From contig NZ_BAFR01000015.1 of the NCBI RefSeq assembly GCF_000308435.1, forward strand, positions 1-56,694: a stretch of DNA of 56,694 nucleotides, written 5' to 3'. The stretch is from Nocardia araoensis NBRC 100135 (lineage in GTDB: Bacteria > Actinomycetota > Actinomycetes > Mycobacteriales > Mycobacteriaceae). The translations under genes were made by a program, and so were the position numbers. Positions 16,368-26,450 of this stretch are shown here, in pieces (position 1 is the stretch's first letter; every line of letters begins with the position of its first letter). Below the pieces are notes generated by a model. It did not search any database. It was not told where the DNA came from and was given only the letters and a program-made list of their open reading frames with translations.

Positions 16368-17723
16368 ATGGCGGAGGATGCGCGGGTGGCGGAATTGCGC
16401 GGTGCGGTGGCCGGATTGATGCAGCGGGCGAAAACCGATTTGGCGCAGCTTGTTTCGTTTCGATCGGTAGCCGATCCACGGCAGTATCCGATGGAGGAGT
16501 GCGACATGGCGGCGCAGTGGGTGGCCGACGCTTTCGTCGCCGCCGGGCTGACCACGGTCGGACTGCACGAAACGCCGGACGGCACCAAGGCGGTCGTCGC
16601 GTCCCGGCCCGCGCCCGATGGCGCGCCCACGGTGTTGCTCTACTGTCACTACGACGTTCAGCCGCCGATGGACGAGGCGGCATGGCGCACCCCGCCGTGG
16701 GAACTGACCGAGCGCGACGGGCGCTGGTACGGACGCGGCAGCGCCGACTGCAAGGGCAACATCGTCATGCACCTGACAGCGTTGCGCGCCCTCGGCCCGG
16801 ATCTGCCGCTCGGCGTCACCGTCGTCGCGGAAGGCTCCGAGGAGCAGAGCACCGGCGGGCTGGAGCGCTTCGTGGAGGCCAATCCCGAACTGCTGCGCGC
16901 GGACGCGATCGTGGTCGGCGACTGCGGCAACTTCGCCGCAGGTGTGCCGACCCTGACCCAGACGTTGCGCGGCGGCGTGAACGTGGTGATCGCCGTCGAA
17001 ACCCTCGCCAGCCCTTTGCATTCCGGTATGTTCGGCGGCCCAGCCCCCGACGCGCTCGCCGCGCTGATCCGCTTGCTGGCCTCGCTGCGCGACGAGCGGG
17101 GCAACACCACGATCGACGGGTTGCCGAACGACCAGGTCTGGCCGGGCGTCCAGTATCCGAGCGAGCAGTTCCACGCCGACGCGCGCGTGCTGCGCGACGT
17201 CGAACTCATCGGTGACGGCACCGTCGCCGACATGCTCTGGGCGCGACCGGCGCTGACGGTGCTCGGCATCGACGCGCCACCGGTGGTCGGATCCGCCGCG
17301 GCGATCCCGGCCGTCGCGCGCGCCCGCTTGAACCTGCGCATCCCGCCGGGCACCGACCCGGAGGACGCGTACCAGACGCTCGTCGCGCATCTCGAGGCGC
17401 ACACGCCGTGGCGCGCGCGGCTGACCGTCGAGCTGGAGGGCACCGGCGCGCCGTTCCGGTCCCCGACCGGCGGACCCGCGCGCGCCGCGATGGAAGCGGC
17501 GCTCGCCGCGTCCTATGGCCGCCCGGCGACCACCCAGGGGCAGGGCGGCTCGATTCCGCTGTGCAACGTCTTCGCCACCACCTACCCGGACGCGGAGATC
17601 ATGCTGATGGGTGTCGAGGAGCCGAAATCGTTGATCCACGCGCCCAACGAGAGCGTCGATCCGAAGGAGATCGAACACATGGCGCTGGCCGAGGCGATAT
17701 TCCTCGCCACCTACCGCGGGTAG
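16368..17723 (+). CDS. M20-family dipeptidase
   Basis: A 451-residue zinc peptidase of the M20/M25/M40 (carnosinase-like) family. Metal and catalytic residues are visible: CHYDVQP (His94, Asp96), GSADCKGN (Asp127) and the Glu-Glu pair in EGSEEQS (158-159). A lid domain lies in the middle, and the C-terminal IHAPNE supplies the last histidine. Probably a cytoplasmic dipeptidase; no signal peptide. Convergent with the MBL-fold gene, whose stop is 2 nt away, so the 3' ends abut. Confidence 0.9.
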   Translation: MAEDARVAELRGAVAGLMQRAKTDLAQLVSFRSVADPRQYPMEECDMAAQWVADAFVAAGLTTVGLHETPDGTKAVVASRPAPDGAPTVLLYCHYDVQPPMDEAAWRTPPWELTERDGRWYGRGSADCKGNIVMHLTALRALGPDLPLGVTVVAEGSEEQSTGGLERFVEANPELLRADAIVVGDCGNFAAGVPTLTQTLRGGVNVVIAVETLASPLHSGMFGGPAPDALAALIRLLASLRDERGNTTIDGLPNDQVWPGVQYPSEQFHADARVLRDVELIGDGTVADMLWARPALTVLGIDAPPVVGSAAAIPAVARARLNLRIPPGTDPEDAYQTLVAHLEAHTPWRARLTVELEGTGAPFRSPTGGPARAAMEAALAASYGRPATTQGQGGSIPLCNVFATTYPDAEIMLMGVEEPKSLIHAPNESVDPKEIEHMALAEAIFLATYRG

Positions 17724-17725
17724 CG

Positions 17726-18370
17726 CTACAGCTCGGTGTCGTTCTCCGGTTCGAGCACGCGGAATTCGGTTCCGGCCGGGGCCATTTCCGACAGCCTGCC
17801 GAAATAGATGCCCTGCGCCTCCTCCCGGATGATGCCGTAGTGGATGGGCAGCGCGACACGCGGAGCGACCGAGCGCAGGTAATCGACGGCCTCGCTGACC
17901 CGCATCCAGGGCGCGGCGGCCGGAGCGGCGAGCACGCCGACCGGTACCGGCGGCACCCACAGCGAGTCACCGGGGTGGACGAGCTGCGCCGGGTCGTCGG
18001 CGGTGCCCAGCTGGAAGACGGTGTTGTCGATCACGGGAATCTCCGGATGGATGACGGCGTGCCTGCCCCCGCCGCCGGTGATCCGGAGATCGCCGAGGGT
18101 CAGCACGTTGCCCGCGTGCACCGCCTCCCACGGTTCCCCGCGCTGCCCGGCGGTCTGCGGGTCCGACAGCAACCGTGCGCCGGGGTTCGCCTCGATCAGC
18201 GCCTCGATCCGGTTCGGGTCGATGTGATCGGGATGCTGATGGGTGACCGCGATCGCGTCCAGGCCGGTGAGGCCCTCGAAGCCGTGCGAGAAGGTGCCCG
18301 GATCGAACAGGATCTTCTTGCCGTGCAGCTCGACGAGGAGGCAGGAATGACCGAAGTGGGCTATGCGCAT
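17726..18370 (-). CDS. Metallo-beta-lactamase-fold hydrolase
   Basis: A 214-residue protein of the UlaG/YtnP-like MBL group. It starts MRIAHFGHSCLLVE and carries THQHPDHID (44-49 as HQHPDH), the metal ligand motif; a later IHYG provides another histidine. The substrate is unknown. TAGCAT on the minus strand (18377-18382), 6 nt before the ATG, indicates a leaderless mRNA. It is divergent from purS. Confidence 0.88.
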   Translation of the reverse strand: MRIAHFGHSCLLVELHGKKILFDPGTFSHGFEGLTGLDAIAVTHQHPDHIDPNRIEALIEANPGARLLSDPQTAGQRGEPWEAVHAGNVLTLGDLRITGGGGRHAVIHPEIPVIDNTVFQLGTADDPAQLVHPGDSLWVPPVPVGVLAAPAAAPWMRVSEAVDYLRSVAPRVALPIHYGIIREEAQGIYFGRLSEMAPAGTEFRVLEPENDTEL

Positions 18371-18376
18371 GCCGTC

Positions 18377-18382
18377 ATGCTA
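18377..18382 (-). promoter_or_regulatory. -10 element, MBL-fold gene
   Basis: TAGCAT on the minus strand, 6 nt before ATG 18370. Confidence 0.55.
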
Positions 18383-18459
18383 TCGGCGTCGGATGTGTTC
18401 TCCACGACAGCGCCACGGTCTCGGCGTACCCCGCGGATGACGCACGCGACCAGCACAAC

Positions 18460-18465
18460 TACGCT
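18460..18465 (+). promoter_or_regulatory. Candidate -10 of purSQ
   Basis: TACGCT, 36 nt before the purS GTG; unlike most neighbours this gives a leader with the ribosome binding site AGGAG at 18491-18495. Confidence 0.45.
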
Positions 18466-18501
18466 GCTGAGGTAACCCCCCAACCACATGAGGAGCAACG
18501 C

Positions 18502-18738
18502 GTGGCACGAGTCGTGGTCGAGGTGATGCCGAAGGCCGAGATCCTGGATCCGCAGGGGCAGGCCATCGTCGGCGCACTCCCGCGCCTGGGATTCGAGGGC
18601 GTCTCGGACGTGCGGCAGGGCAAGCGATTCGAACTCGACGTCGACGACAGCGTCGACGACGCGGCGCTCGAGCAGATCGCCGAATCCCTGTTGTGCAACA
18701 CGGTGATCGAGGAGTGGAAGGTGGTTCGCGTCTCATGA
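18502..18738 (+). CDS. purS: Phosphoribosylformylglycinamidine synthase subunit PurS
   Basis: A 78-residue small subunit ([21 protein letters not shown] start) that forms the FGAM synthase complex with PurQ and small-type PurL and channels ammonia between them. The GTG at 18502 has AGGAG 6 nt upstream. Its TGA overlaps the purQ ATG by 4 nt (ATGA), so the two are translationally coupled. Confidence 0.95.
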   Translation: MARVVVEVMPKAEILDPQGQAIVGALPRLGFEGVSDVRQGKRFELDVDDSVDDAALEQIAESLLCNTVIEEWKVVRVS

Positions 18739-19412
18739 CCGCCCGTATCGGGGTGATCACGTTCCCCGGCACGCTCGACGACATCGACGCGGCCAGGGCG
18801 GTGCGCCTGGCCGGCGCAGAGGCGGTCGATCTGTGGCATGCCGACGCCGACCTGAAGGGCGTCGACGCGGTCATCGTGCCCGGCGGCTTCTCCTACGGCG
18901 ACTACCTGCGCGCGGGCGCCATCGCCCGATTCGCCCCGGTGATGGGTGAGGTCGTGCGCGCGGCGGGTTCCGGGCTGCCCGTGCTGGGCATCTGCAACGG
19001 TTTCCAGGTGCTGTGCGAGGCCGGGCTGCTGCCCGGCGCGCTGACCCGCAACGAAGGGCTGCACTTCATCTGCCGCGACGAGTGGCTCACCGTGGAGTCG
19101 GTCTCGACCGCGTGGACCTCCCGCTTCGAGCCCGGCGCCCAGATCCTCGTCCCGCTCAAGTCCGGCGAGGGGCGCTACCAGGCGTCTGAGGCCGTGCTGG
19201 ATCAGCTCGAGGGCGAGGGCCGAGTGGTCTTCCGCTACGCGAGCGACAACCCGAACGGTTCGCAGCGCGGCATCGCGGGCATCGCCTCGGCCAACGGTCG
19301 CGTCGTCGGCTTGATGCCGCACCCGGAACACGCCACCGAGCCGCTCACCGGCCCCAGCGACGACGGGCTCGGCCTGTTCCTCTCGGTGCTGGACACGCTG
19401 GTAGGGGTGTGA
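18735..19412 (+). CDS. purQ: Phosphoribosylformylglycinamidine synthase subunit PurQ
   Basis: A 225-residue class I glutamine amidotransferase that supplies ammonia to PurL. The catalytic cysteine is Cys87 in GICNGFQ, and the His/Glu pair is in MPHPEHA near the C-terminus. ATG 18735 overlaps the purS stop. The next gene on this strand is a MarR gene, so the purSQ transcript probably ends near 19430; purL lies 4.3 kb downstream. Confidence 0.96.
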   Translation: MTARIGVITFPGTLDDIDAARAVRLAGAEAVDLWHADADLKGVDAVIVPGGFSYGDYLRAGAIARFAPVMGEVVRAAGSGLPVLGICNGFQVLCEAGLLPGALTRNEGLHFICRDEWLTVESVSTAWTSRFEPGAQILVPLKSGEGRYQASEAVLDQLEGEGRVVFRYASDNPNGSQRGIAGIASANGRVVGLMPHPEHATEPLTGPSDDGLGLFLSVLDTLVGV

Positions 19413-19436
19413 TCGGCCCGCGTCCGCGGCGTCGTT

Positions 19437-20305
19437 TCAGCTGATCCGGTCGACGATTTCGAAGTCGACGCCGTTCGCGCGGGCCACGTAGCCGTGCTGA
19501 ATCGCCTGGTTGCCTCGGAAACCCCGGATTCCGGAAGGGGTTTCGAGGTACCGGCCGTGGTCGAGCGCGTCGAGGATCTCCGGCACTTCCAGTGACCCGA
19601 CCGTCCGCGCGAGCGCGCCCAGCGTGTGGATGGCTTCGTAGGGGCGGCGTACTGCCGGTTGATGCGGGCGACATCGGCGCCGACCATCAGGATCACCACC
19701 CCGTCGGCCAGGTCCAGCGCCGGATGCGCGAGGAAGTCCGAGAAGTCCGCGTATCTCAGCGGCACATACCGTTCCAGCACGATCGCGGCCGGATCGGACA
19801 GGCTTTCGCGAATCGCCTCGGCGGACCGGCGCGGCCAGATGTAGTCGTTCCCGATGACGGCCCAGCGCCGCACGCCGTACTCGCGTTCGAGCCACCGCAC
19901 GGCGGCCACGGTCTGCCCGGAGGGGTGCTCGCCGAGCATCAGCACGCCCGGTAGTTCGTCGGCCAGCCCCTCGTGGCTGGTGGCGTACAGGTGCGGCACC
20001 CGGCCCGCACCGGCTCGCGCCACGGCCCGCCGCACCGCGGAGGTGTGCCAGCCGGTGATGGCGTGCACCATGCCGGGGGCCAGCAGGGCGGAGACCTCGG
20101 CGGCCACTTCGCGCGGCGGACGTCCTCCGTCGATATTCGTAGTACGAATTTCCCGCCCCAGAATTCCCGCGCCCAGATTGATTTCTTCGACCGCGAAGGA
20201 TATCGCCGCATCGCAGGACGGTGCGACGATACCGCCGGGTCCCTGCCGTGGAACTATGTTCAGGATCTCGATCGTGCCGTCGGGGCTCTCGATCGGCGTC
20301 GACAT
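19437..20305 (-). pseudogene. Broken amide/urea ABC-type substrate-binding protein (AmiC-like)
   Basis: The N-terminal part (ATG 20305, ISFAVEEINLGAGILGREI, ITGWHTSAVRRAV, AVIGNDYIWPRRSAEAI, VGADVARINRQYA) resembles AmiC/FmdD-type periplasmic-binding-fold proteins. Near 19641-19648 the frame breaks: the homologous continuation (YEAIHTLGALA, then GIRGFRGNQAIQHGYVARANG and the stop at 19437) is in another frame. Compared with AmiC (about 385 residues) the reconstructed product is about 289, and roughly 90 residues between the two parts are absent. An internal deletion with frameshift is the simplest reading. No signal peptide is present, as in cytoplasmic AmiC-type sensors. It is divergent from a MarR gene. 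Confidence 0.75.
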
Positions 20306-20354
20306 TCGGTACTCTTCTTCTCGTTCGATCGGAATTCACGGCAGGCAGGAAATA

Positions 20355-20786
20355 ATGACGTCCATTGTAAGCGGAAATTCCACGCTGCATGGTGCCCTGC
20401 GTGCCGCGGAGCGCGGTTGGGTGCGGCACTTGGACACGGCGCTGTGCGCCAGGCAGCTCTCACCGGACCAGTGGTCGATGCTGTCGAACCTGTGTGGCGA
20501 CGCGGGCATCACGATGACCGAGCTGGCGGCCAAATCGCAGCTGGCGCCCTCCTCGGCCACCAGGCACGCCGACTATTTGGCCGAGCGCGGCCTGATTTTC
20601 CGGCTCGCCGCGCAGGATGATCGCCGCCGCATCCTGATCGGTCTGAGCAGGCTCGGCGCCGACCTGGTCGCCGAGGTGCGCGCGGAGGAGGCGCGCGCCG
20701 AGCAGGAGTTGCGCGGGCGAATCGGCGCACGCCGATATACCGAACTCATGCGATTGCTCGACCTGGTTTCCATCGCCTCGGAGTAA
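20355..20786 (+). CDS. MarR-family transcriptional regulator
   Basis: A 143-residue winged-helix regulator. The recognition region MTELAAKSQLAPSSATRHADYLAERGLIFRLAAQDDRRR includes the DDRRR wing typical of MarR. ATG 20355 has GCAGGA 6 nt upstream. It is divergent from the broken binding-protein gene and may once have regulated it; current targets are unknown. An inverted repeat follows the stop. Confidence 0.88.
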   Translation: MTSIVSGNSTLHGALRAAERGWVRHLDTALCARQLSPDQWSMLSNLCGDAGITMTELAAKSQLAPSSATRHADYLAERGLIFRLAAQDDRRRILIGLSRLGADLVAEVRAEEARAEQELRGRIGARRYTELMRLLDLVSIASE

Positions 20787-20827
20787 TACTCTCGCGTACC
20801 GGACATTCGTCCGATGAATGCCCCGGA

Positions 20828-20848
20828 CGTCCGATTCGTGATCGGACG
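20828..20848 (+). terminator. Inverted repeat after the MarR gene
   Basis: Arms CGTCCGAT (20828-20835) and ATCGGACG (20841-20848) with a 5-nt loop, flanked by further CCGGAC/GTCCG motifs from about 20800. Likely terminator; an operator is an alternative. Confidence 0.45.
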
Positions 20849-21000
20849 CCGGACCATTCTTACCCTTATGTTCCGGGATGAATCGGCGGCCTTCTCGTGC
20901 TGATCTCGGTGCCGCTATAACGGCGTAGTCCACACCGATTCGACCGGGATTCGCCACGCGTGCCCAGCGACCGGAACACGCCGGTCGCGACCCGCTTGCC

Positions 21001-21006
21001 TAGGAT
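21001..21006 (+). promoter_or_regulatory. -10 element, M18 aminopeptidase gene
   Basis: TAGGAT, 7 nt before ATG 21014; leaderless spacing. Confidence 0.6.
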
Positions 21007-21013
21007 CGCAGGC

Positions 21014-22312
21014 ATGCCCGTCTCCACCACCGCAGCCACGGCCGCCGGGCTGTGCGCGTTCATCGATGCGTCCCCGTCGCCGTTCCACGTCTGCCGCACG
21101 GTCGCCGGGGAATTGGACGCGCGGGGGTTCACCCGGCTCGCCGAGTCGCAGACCTGGCCCGCGGACACTCCGGGCAGGCATTACGTAGTTCGTGGTGGGT
21201 CGCTGGTCGCCTGGGCGGCGGGAGACAGCGCTGGCGCCACCCCGTTCCGCGTGGTCGGAGCGCACACCGACAGTCCCAACCTGCGCGTCAAGCAGCATCC
21301 CGACCTGACGTCGGCGGGCTGGCAACTGGTCGGGCTCGAACCCTACGGCGGCGCGTGGCTGAACTCGTGGCTCGACCGTGAGCTGGGCGTGTCAGGGCGG
21401 CTGAGCGTGCGGGACGGAAACACGGTGCGCGAGCACCTCGTTCGCATCGACGAGCCGATCCTGCGGGTGCCGCAGCTGGCCATCCATCTGTCCGAGGATC
21501 GCAAGGGCGTCACGCTGGATCCGCAGCGGCACGTCAACGCGGTGTGGGGCGCGGGTTACGAGGCGGCGGCTTTCATCGATTTCGTGGCCGACCGGGTCGA
21601 GGTCGATCCCGGCGACGTGCTCGGCTGGGAGCTGATGACCCATGACCTGACGCCGAGCAGGCTGATCGGCCGGGACGAGGATCTGGTCAGTGCCCCGCGT
21701 CTGGACAACCAGGGCACCTGTTTCGCGGGCTTGCGGGCGTTCCTCGCCGCGATCGAGGAGCCGGGCGCGGCCATCCCGGTACTGGCCATGTTCGACCACG
21801 AGGAGGTCGGCAGTCAGTCCGACCGCGGCGCGCAGTCCGATCTACTGCCCACGGTGCTGGAACGCATCGTGCTCGCGCGCGGCGGCGGCCGCGCCGATTA
21901 CCTGGCCGCGCTGGCCGGTTCGGTGTGCGCGTCCGGCGACATGGCGCACGCGACGCACCCGAACTATCCGGAGCGGCACGAACCCGCCCACCGGATCGAG
22001 GTCAACGGCGGGCCGGTGCTGAAGGTCAACCAGAACCTGCGCTACGCCACCGACGCCACCGGCGCGGGCGCGTTCGCGCTGGCGTGCGCGCAGGCAGCGG
22101 TCCCGTTGCAGCGCTATGTACATCGCGCCGACCTGCCCTGCGGCTCCACCATCGGGCCGATGACCGCGGCGCGCACCGGCATGCCGACCGTCGACGTGGG
22201 CGCGCCGCAGCTGGCGATGCATTCGGCGCGAGAGCTGATGGGCGCCTTCGACGTTCCGGCCTACGCCGCCGCGCTGGCGGCCTTCCTCACGCCGGAGATC
22301 ACCGGGCGGTAG
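21014..22312 (+). CDS. M18-family aminopeptidase
   Basis: A 432-residue zinc aminopeptidase of the aspartyl-aminopeptidase family. [12 protein letters not shown] carries the first metal histidine, [10 protein letters not shown] the Asp-Glu-Glu cluster, and [18 protein letters not shown] the later ligands. These enzymes are cytoplasmic oligomers that remove N-terminal residues, often acidic ones. The ATG is fixed by the -10. The 3' end overlaps the convergent GT87 gene by 52 nt. Confidence 0.92.
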   Translation: MPVSTTAATAAGLCAFIDASPSPFHVCRTVAGELDARGFTRLAESQTWPADTPGRHYVVRGGSLVAWAAGDSAGATPFRVVGAHTDSPNLRVKQHPDLTSAGWQLVGLEPYGGAWLNSWLDRELGVSGRLSVRDGNTVREHLVRIDEPILRVPQLAIHLSEDRKGVTLDPQRHVNAVWGAGYEAAAFIDFVADRVEVDPGDVLGWELMTHDLTPSRLIGRDEDLVSAPRLDNQGTCFAGLRAFLAAIEEPGAAIPVLAMFDHEEVGSQSDRGAQSDLLPTVLERIVLARGGGRADYLAALAGSVCASGDMAHATHPNYPERHEPAHRIEVNGGPVLKVNQNLRYATDATGAGAFALACAQAAVPLQRYVHRADLPCGSTIGPMTAARTGMPTVDVGAPQLAMHSARELMGAFDVPAYAAALAAFLTPEITGR

Positions 22313-23574
22313 GTGAACACCGCGACGATGAAGACGGCGAAAGTGGCCAGCACGTAGTTGCTTCCGATGATCTGCTGCCACCAGGCCCAGTCCAGCTCGC
22401 GGTCGCGCGAGTGCGGCAGCAGCCAGTGCGGGCCGATCAGGAACAGCAGGGCGGCGACCGTGACCACGGCGATCGTCCGTGGGCTGCGCGCGCCGCGCAC
22501 CATCAGGTCGGCGGTGACGACCAGCGCGGGCGCGATCCACACCCAGTGATGCGACCAGGACACCGGCGAGACCAGCAGTACCGCGGCGGCGTTCACCAGC
22601 AGCGCCGCCACGGTGGCGCCCGCCTCGATCAGCCTGCGCATCCACACCGCGGCCAGCGCGACGGCCAGCACCGAGAGGGTGATCCACACCACGGTGGCCG
22701 CCGTGTCGTCGATGCCCAGGCGGAATGCCATGCCTTTGATGGACTGGTTGCCCGCGAAGTAGGGAGGCCCGATCCGGCCGGTGTCGGCGAGGGTGCGGAA
22801 CCAGTAGTCCACGGAATCACCGGGAAACAGTAGGAATCCGAGACCCACCGCCGCGATCGCGGAGACCACCAGTGTGCCCGCGGCTTTCCAGTCCTTGCGC
22901 AGCACGAAGTACAACAGATAGCCGGCCGGGATCAGTTTCACCGACACCGCGACGCCGATCAGCATGCCACGCGGCCAGAACGGCTTGCGCACCAAGCAGT
23001 CCAGTGTGATCGCGGCCATCAGCACCAGATTGATCTGGCCGAAACCGAAGGTCTGGCGGATGGGTTCGAAGAACTGCGCCACCGCGACCGCGCCGATGAC
23101 CAGCGTGAGCAGGATCGGGCGGGACAGCTCGGGCCGCAGGCGAGCCAGCACCAGCCACAGCGAGATACCAAGGCTGACTACGTTGGTGACCACCACCACC
23201 ACCTCGGCGACCACCAGTGGCATCAGGGCCAGCGGCGCGAAGAACAACGCGGCCAAGGGCGGATAGGTGAACGGCAGCCCGATTCCCTCGACCGGCGGCA
23301 TCGGGCCGTACAGGTCGCCGCCGTCCAGCCAGGCCCGGGCGCCGTTGCGATAGACCTGGAGGTCGATGTAGCCGTGCCACCAGTGCGCCAGCAGCGAGAC
23401 GAGTGCGGACACCGCGAACAACGCGATCGCAGCAATCAGCCAGCGTACTTGCGGCGCCCGCGGGTTCGACACCGCGTCACCGGATACGGTTCCCGATCCG
23501 CCGCCGCGGGTCGGCGCGGCGTTCGAGGTGACCGATCTCTCACCCGGATTCGCGACCCCCGATCCTTCGTTCAC
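22261..23574 (-). CDS. GT87 (DUF2029) polyprenyl-phosphate-mannose mannosyltransferase
   Basis: A 437-residue polytopic membrane protein with about ten hydrophobic segments after a short glycine-rich cytoplasmic N-terminus. The first loop carries [19 protein letters not shown], with the acidic residue expected of GT-C enzymes, and a later loop WSHHW. GT87 enzymes of Corynebacteriales add alpha-1,2-mannose to PIMs or lipomannan using polyprenyl-phosphomannose. The exact product is unknown. GTG 23574 is 6 nt after TAGTCT on the minus strand. It overlaps the M18 gene tail-to-tail and is divergent from purL. Confidence 0.87.
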   Translation of the reverse strand: MNEGSGVANPGERSVTSNAAPTRGGGSGTVSGDAVSNPRAPQVRWLIAAIALFAVSALVSLLAHWWHGYIDLQVYRNGARAWLDGGDLYGPMPPVEGIGLPFTYPPLAALFFAPLALMPLVVAEVVVVVTNVVSLGISLWLVLARLRPELSRPILLTLVIGAVAVAQFFEPIRQTFGFGQINLVLMAAITLDCLVRKPFWPRGMLIGVAVSVKLIPAGYLLYFVLRKDWKAAGTLVVSAIAAVGLGFLLFPGDSVDYWFRTLADTGRIGPPYFAGNQSIKGMAFRLGIDDTAATVVWITLSVLAVALAAVWMRRLIEAGATVAALLVNAAAVLLVSPVSWSHHWVWIAPALVVTADLMVRGARSPRTIAVVTVAALLFLIGPHWLLPHSRDRELDWAWWQQIIGSNYVLATFAVFIVAVFTYRPVISGVRKAASAAA

Positions 23575-23580
23575 CGGCTC

Positions 23581-23586
23581 AGACTA
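23581..23586 (-). promoter_or_regulatory. -10 element, GT87 gene
   Basis: TAGTCT on the minus strand, 6 nt before GTG 23574. Confidence 0.55.
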
Positions 23587-23617
23587 GCCGGTGCGCATGG
23601 TCGGTACCCAGTGCCTC

Positions 23618-23623
23618 TAGACT
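23618..23623 (+). promoter_or_regulatory. Candidate -10 of purL
   Basis: TAGACT about 120 nt before the purL GTG. It implies a 5' leader of about 115 nt that contains a GCCGGC-tcc-GCCGGC hairpin motif. Confidence 0.45.
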
Positions 23624-23744
23624 TGTACCCAGGCATCTCGCCGCCCGCCAGTGGCAATGCTCGTCGCTTCGCTGAGCTTGCCCACCCCGCCGGCTCCGCC
23701 GGCTTGCCGACCCCCTTGCCCGGCCGAAAGGACCCTGGTACTCC

Positions 23745-26039
23745 GTGACTCCGCAGGTCGACACCGTCAGCGCAGCCGCAGCAAACCCCGACGTGGCGCA
23801 ACCATACAAAGAACTCGGCCTCAAAGACGACGAGTACGCCCGCATCAAGGAGATCCTCGGTCGCAGGCCGACCGACGCCGAGCTGGCGATGTACTCGGTG
23901 ATGTGGAGCGAACACTGCTCCTACAAGTCCTCCAAGGTGCACCTGCGCTACTTCGGCCAGACCACCACCGACGAGATGCGCGAGTCCATGCTCGCGGGCA
24001 TCGGCGAGAACGCGGGCGTCGTCGATGTCGGCGACGGCTGGGCGGTCACCTTCAAGGTGGAAAGCCACAATCACCCCTCCTACGTGGAGCCGTACCAGGG
24101 CGCGGCCACCGGCGTCGGCGGCATCGTGCGCGACATCATGGCGATGGGCGCGCGCCCGATCGCGGTGATGGACCAGCTGCGCTTCGGCGCGGCGGACGCG
24201 GCCGACACCCGTCGCGTGGTGGACGGCGTGGTGCGCGGCGTCGGCGGGTACGGCAACTCGCTCGGCCTGCCGAACGTCGGCGGCGAGACCGTGTTCGACG
24301 CCTCCTACCAGGGCAACCCGCTGGTGAACGCGCTGTGCGCCGGCGTCATGCGGGTCGAGGACCTGCACCTGGCCTTCGCTTCCGGCACCGGCAACAAGAT
24401 CGTGCTGTTCGGCGCGCGCACCGGCCTGGACGGGATCGGCGGCGTCTCGGTGCTGGCCTCGGACACCTTCTCCGGCGACGAGTCCGGCTCCGGCCGCAAG
24501 AAGCTGCCCTCGGTGCAGGTGGGCGACCCGTTCACCGAGAAGGTGCTCATCGAGTGCTGTCTGGAGCTGTACGCGGCGAAGCTCGTGGTCGGCATCCAGG
24601 ACCTCGGTGGCGCCGGATTGTCCTGCGCCACTTCGGAACTCGCGGCGGCCGGCGACGGCGGCATGCACATCGAGCTGGACAAGGTGCCGCTGCGCGCGGC
24701 CGGCATGACGCCCGCCGAGGTGCTCTCCAGCGAATCGCAGGAGCGCATGTGCGCGGTCGTCACCCCAGAGAACGTGGACGCGTTCATGGCCGTGTGCCGC
24801 AAGTGGGACGTGCTGGCCACGGTGATCGGCGAGGTCACCGACGGTGACCGGCTGGTGGTCACCTGGCACGGCGAGACCGTGGTCGACGTGCCGCCGCGCA
24901 CCGTCGCGCACGAGGGTCCGGTCTACGAGCGCCCGGTCGCGCGCCCTGACGAGCAGGACGCGCTGATCGCCGACACCCCCGACCGGCTCGCCCGGCCGAA
25001 GACCGCCGACGAACTGCGCGCCACGCTGCTGCAGATGATCTCCAGCCCGCAGCTGTGCAGCCGCAAATGGATCACCGAGCAGTACGACCGCTACGTGCGC
25101 GGCAACACCGTGCTCGCCGATCAGGCCGACGCGGGCGTCATCCGGATCGACGAGGAGACCGGCCGCGGCATCGCGCTGGCCACCGACGCGTCCGGCCGCT
25201 ACACCAAACTGGACCCCTACGCCGGCGCCCAGCTCGCGCTCGCCGAGGCCTACCGCAACGTGGCCAGCACCGGTGCGACGCCGAAGGCGGTCACCAACTG
25301 CCTGAACTTCGGTTCGCCGGAAGATCCCGGGGTGATGTGGCAGTTCCAGCAGGCGGTGCGCGGCCTGGCGGACGGCTGCGTGGCGCTCGGCATCCCGGTC
25401 ACCGGCGGCAACGTGAGCTTCTACAACCAGACCGGCCAGACCGCGATCCTGCCGACCCCGGTGGTCGGCGTGCTCGGCGTGATCGACGACGTGCACCGCC
25501 GCATCCCGACCGGAATCGGCCTCGAGCCGGGCGAGACGCTGATCCTGCTCGGCGAGACCCGCGACGAGTTCGGCGGGTCGATCTGGTCGCAGGTGGCGCA
25601 CGACCACCTCGGCGGCGTCCCGCCGAAGGTCGACTTCGCCCGCGAGCAACTGCTCGCCGAGGTGCTGACCGCCGGTTCGCGCGACGGTATGATCAGCGCC
25701 GCGCACGACCTGTCCGAGGGCGGTCTCGCCCAGGCCGTGGTCGAAGCCGCGCTCGCGGGTGAGACCGGTTGCCGCATCCTGCTTCCCGAGGACGCGGACC
25801 CGTTCGTCACGCTGTTCTCCGAGTCGGCGGGTCGCGTGCTGGTCGCCGTTCCCCGCTCGGAGGAGACCAGGTTCACCCGCATGTGCACCGCGCGCGAACT
25901 GCCGTGGGTGCGCATCGGCGTGGTCGACCAAGGCTCGGATTCGGTCGAGGTGCAGGGCCAGTTCTCGATCACCATGGACGAGCTGCGTGCCGCGCACGAA
26001 GGCACGCTGCCGAGGCTGTTCGGCGCGGGAACCGTCTGA
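23745..26039 (+). CDS. purL: Phosphoribosylformylglycinamidine synthase subunit PurL
   Basis: A 764-residue small-type FGAM synthase, ATP- and FGAR-binding subunit, working with PurS and Pur[35 protein letters not shown] and [13 protein letters not shown] are typical active-site segments; two PurM-like halves are evident. The GTG has GAAAGGA about 13 nt upstream, somewhat distant. Expression appears independent of purSQ because of a separate promoter region and intervening genes. Confidence 0.96.
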   Translation: MTPQVDTVSAAAANPDVAQPYKELGLKDDEYARIKEILGRRPTDAELAMYSVMWSEHCSYKSSKVHLRYFGQTTTDEMRESMLAGIGENAGVVDVGDGWAVTFKVESHNHPSYVEPYQGAATGVGGIVRDIMAMGARPIAVMDQLRFGAADAADTRRVVDGVVRGVGGYGNSLGLPNVGGETVFDASYQGNPLVNALCAGVMRVEDLHLAFASGTGNKIVLFGARTGLDGIGGVSVLASDTFSGDESGSGRKKLPSVQVGDPFTEKVLIECCLELYAAKLVVGIQDLGGAGLSCATSELAAAGDGGMHIELDKVPLRAAGMTPAEVLSSESQERMCAVVTPENVDAFMAVCRKWDVLATVIGEVTDGDRLVVTWHGETVVDVPPRTVAHEGPVYERPVARPDEQDALIADTPDRLARPKTADELRATLLQMISSPQLCSRKWITEQYDRYVRGNTVLADQADAGVIRIDEETGRGIALATDASGRYTKLDPYAGAQLALAEAYRNVASTGATPKAVTNCLNFGSPEDPGVMWQFQQAVRGLADGCVALGIPVTGGNVSFYNQTGQTAILPTPVVGVLGVIDDVHRRIPTGIGLEPGETLILLGETRDEFGGSIWSQVAHDHLGGVPPKVDFAREQLLAEVLTAGSRDGMISAAHDLSEGGLAQAVVEAALAGETGCRILLPEDADPFVTLFSESAGRVLVAVPRSEETRFTRMCTARELPWVRIGVVDQGSDSVEVQGQFSITMDELRAAHEGTLPRLFGAGTV

Positions 26040-26048
26040 CGAAACGCC

Positions 26049-26093
26049 CACCTGGGCGGGCCTGGACCCCTCGTTACCGGGCCCGCCCAGGTG
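26049..26093. terminator. Bidirectional terminator after purL
   Basis: Perfect 14-bp arms CACCTGGGCGGGCC (26049-26062) and GGCCCGCCCAGGTG (26080-26093), 17-nt loop, between purL and a convergent small gene. Confidence 0.8.
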
Positions 26094-26100
26094 CGCGTAT

Positions 26101-26265
26101 TCAGGCGACGGAATTGAACGGATCGTGCTCGGAGAGCAGCTTCTCCATCCGCGCCTGATCGATGCGACCGTGAACGGTCGCCGCCTCGTGCTGGTCGCGC
26201 ACCACCTTCGCCAGCGTGAAGGTGTAGGCGGCGCCGGCTTTCTGCGCCGCGGTCGTTGTGCTCAT
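26101..26265 (-). CDS. Small conserved-looking hypothetical protein
   Basis: A 54-residue soluble, charged protein (MSTTTAAQKAGAAYTF start; C-terminus SEHDPFNSVA). It has no recognised domain; the sequence looks like one helix-rich unit. ATG 26265 is preferred over an in-frame ATG 45 nt upstream, because the upstream residues look unlike coding sequence. No strong ribosome binding site. It ends next to the purL terminator and is divergent from the membrane hydrolase gene. Confidence 0.55.
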   Translation of the reverse strand: MSTTTAAQKAGAAYTFTLAKVVRDQHEAATVHGRIDQARMEKLLSEHDPFNSVA

Positions 26266-26450
26266 GGAACAAAAGTTTCCGGTCGGCGCGACCCGTGCAC
26301 CCGTGTACAACTACTCGAGCGGAATGGGTAGTTGCCATTCACGCGCAGCGTTCGATTACGGGGCCGCGGGCGGTGTGATCCGCGTCGTGCGCGCCCGCGT
26401 CGCGGTGGGCGACGCGCCGGACCGTCGGTGCCGACCGCCATACTGGTCGA

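Noticed and set aside
14793..17960. Single 1055-codon frame covering gadB and the antisense of the M20 gene
   Set aside because: Only the part from ATG 16184 matches glutamate decarboxylase at normal length; the upstream extension is antisense shadow of the M20 peptidase gene.
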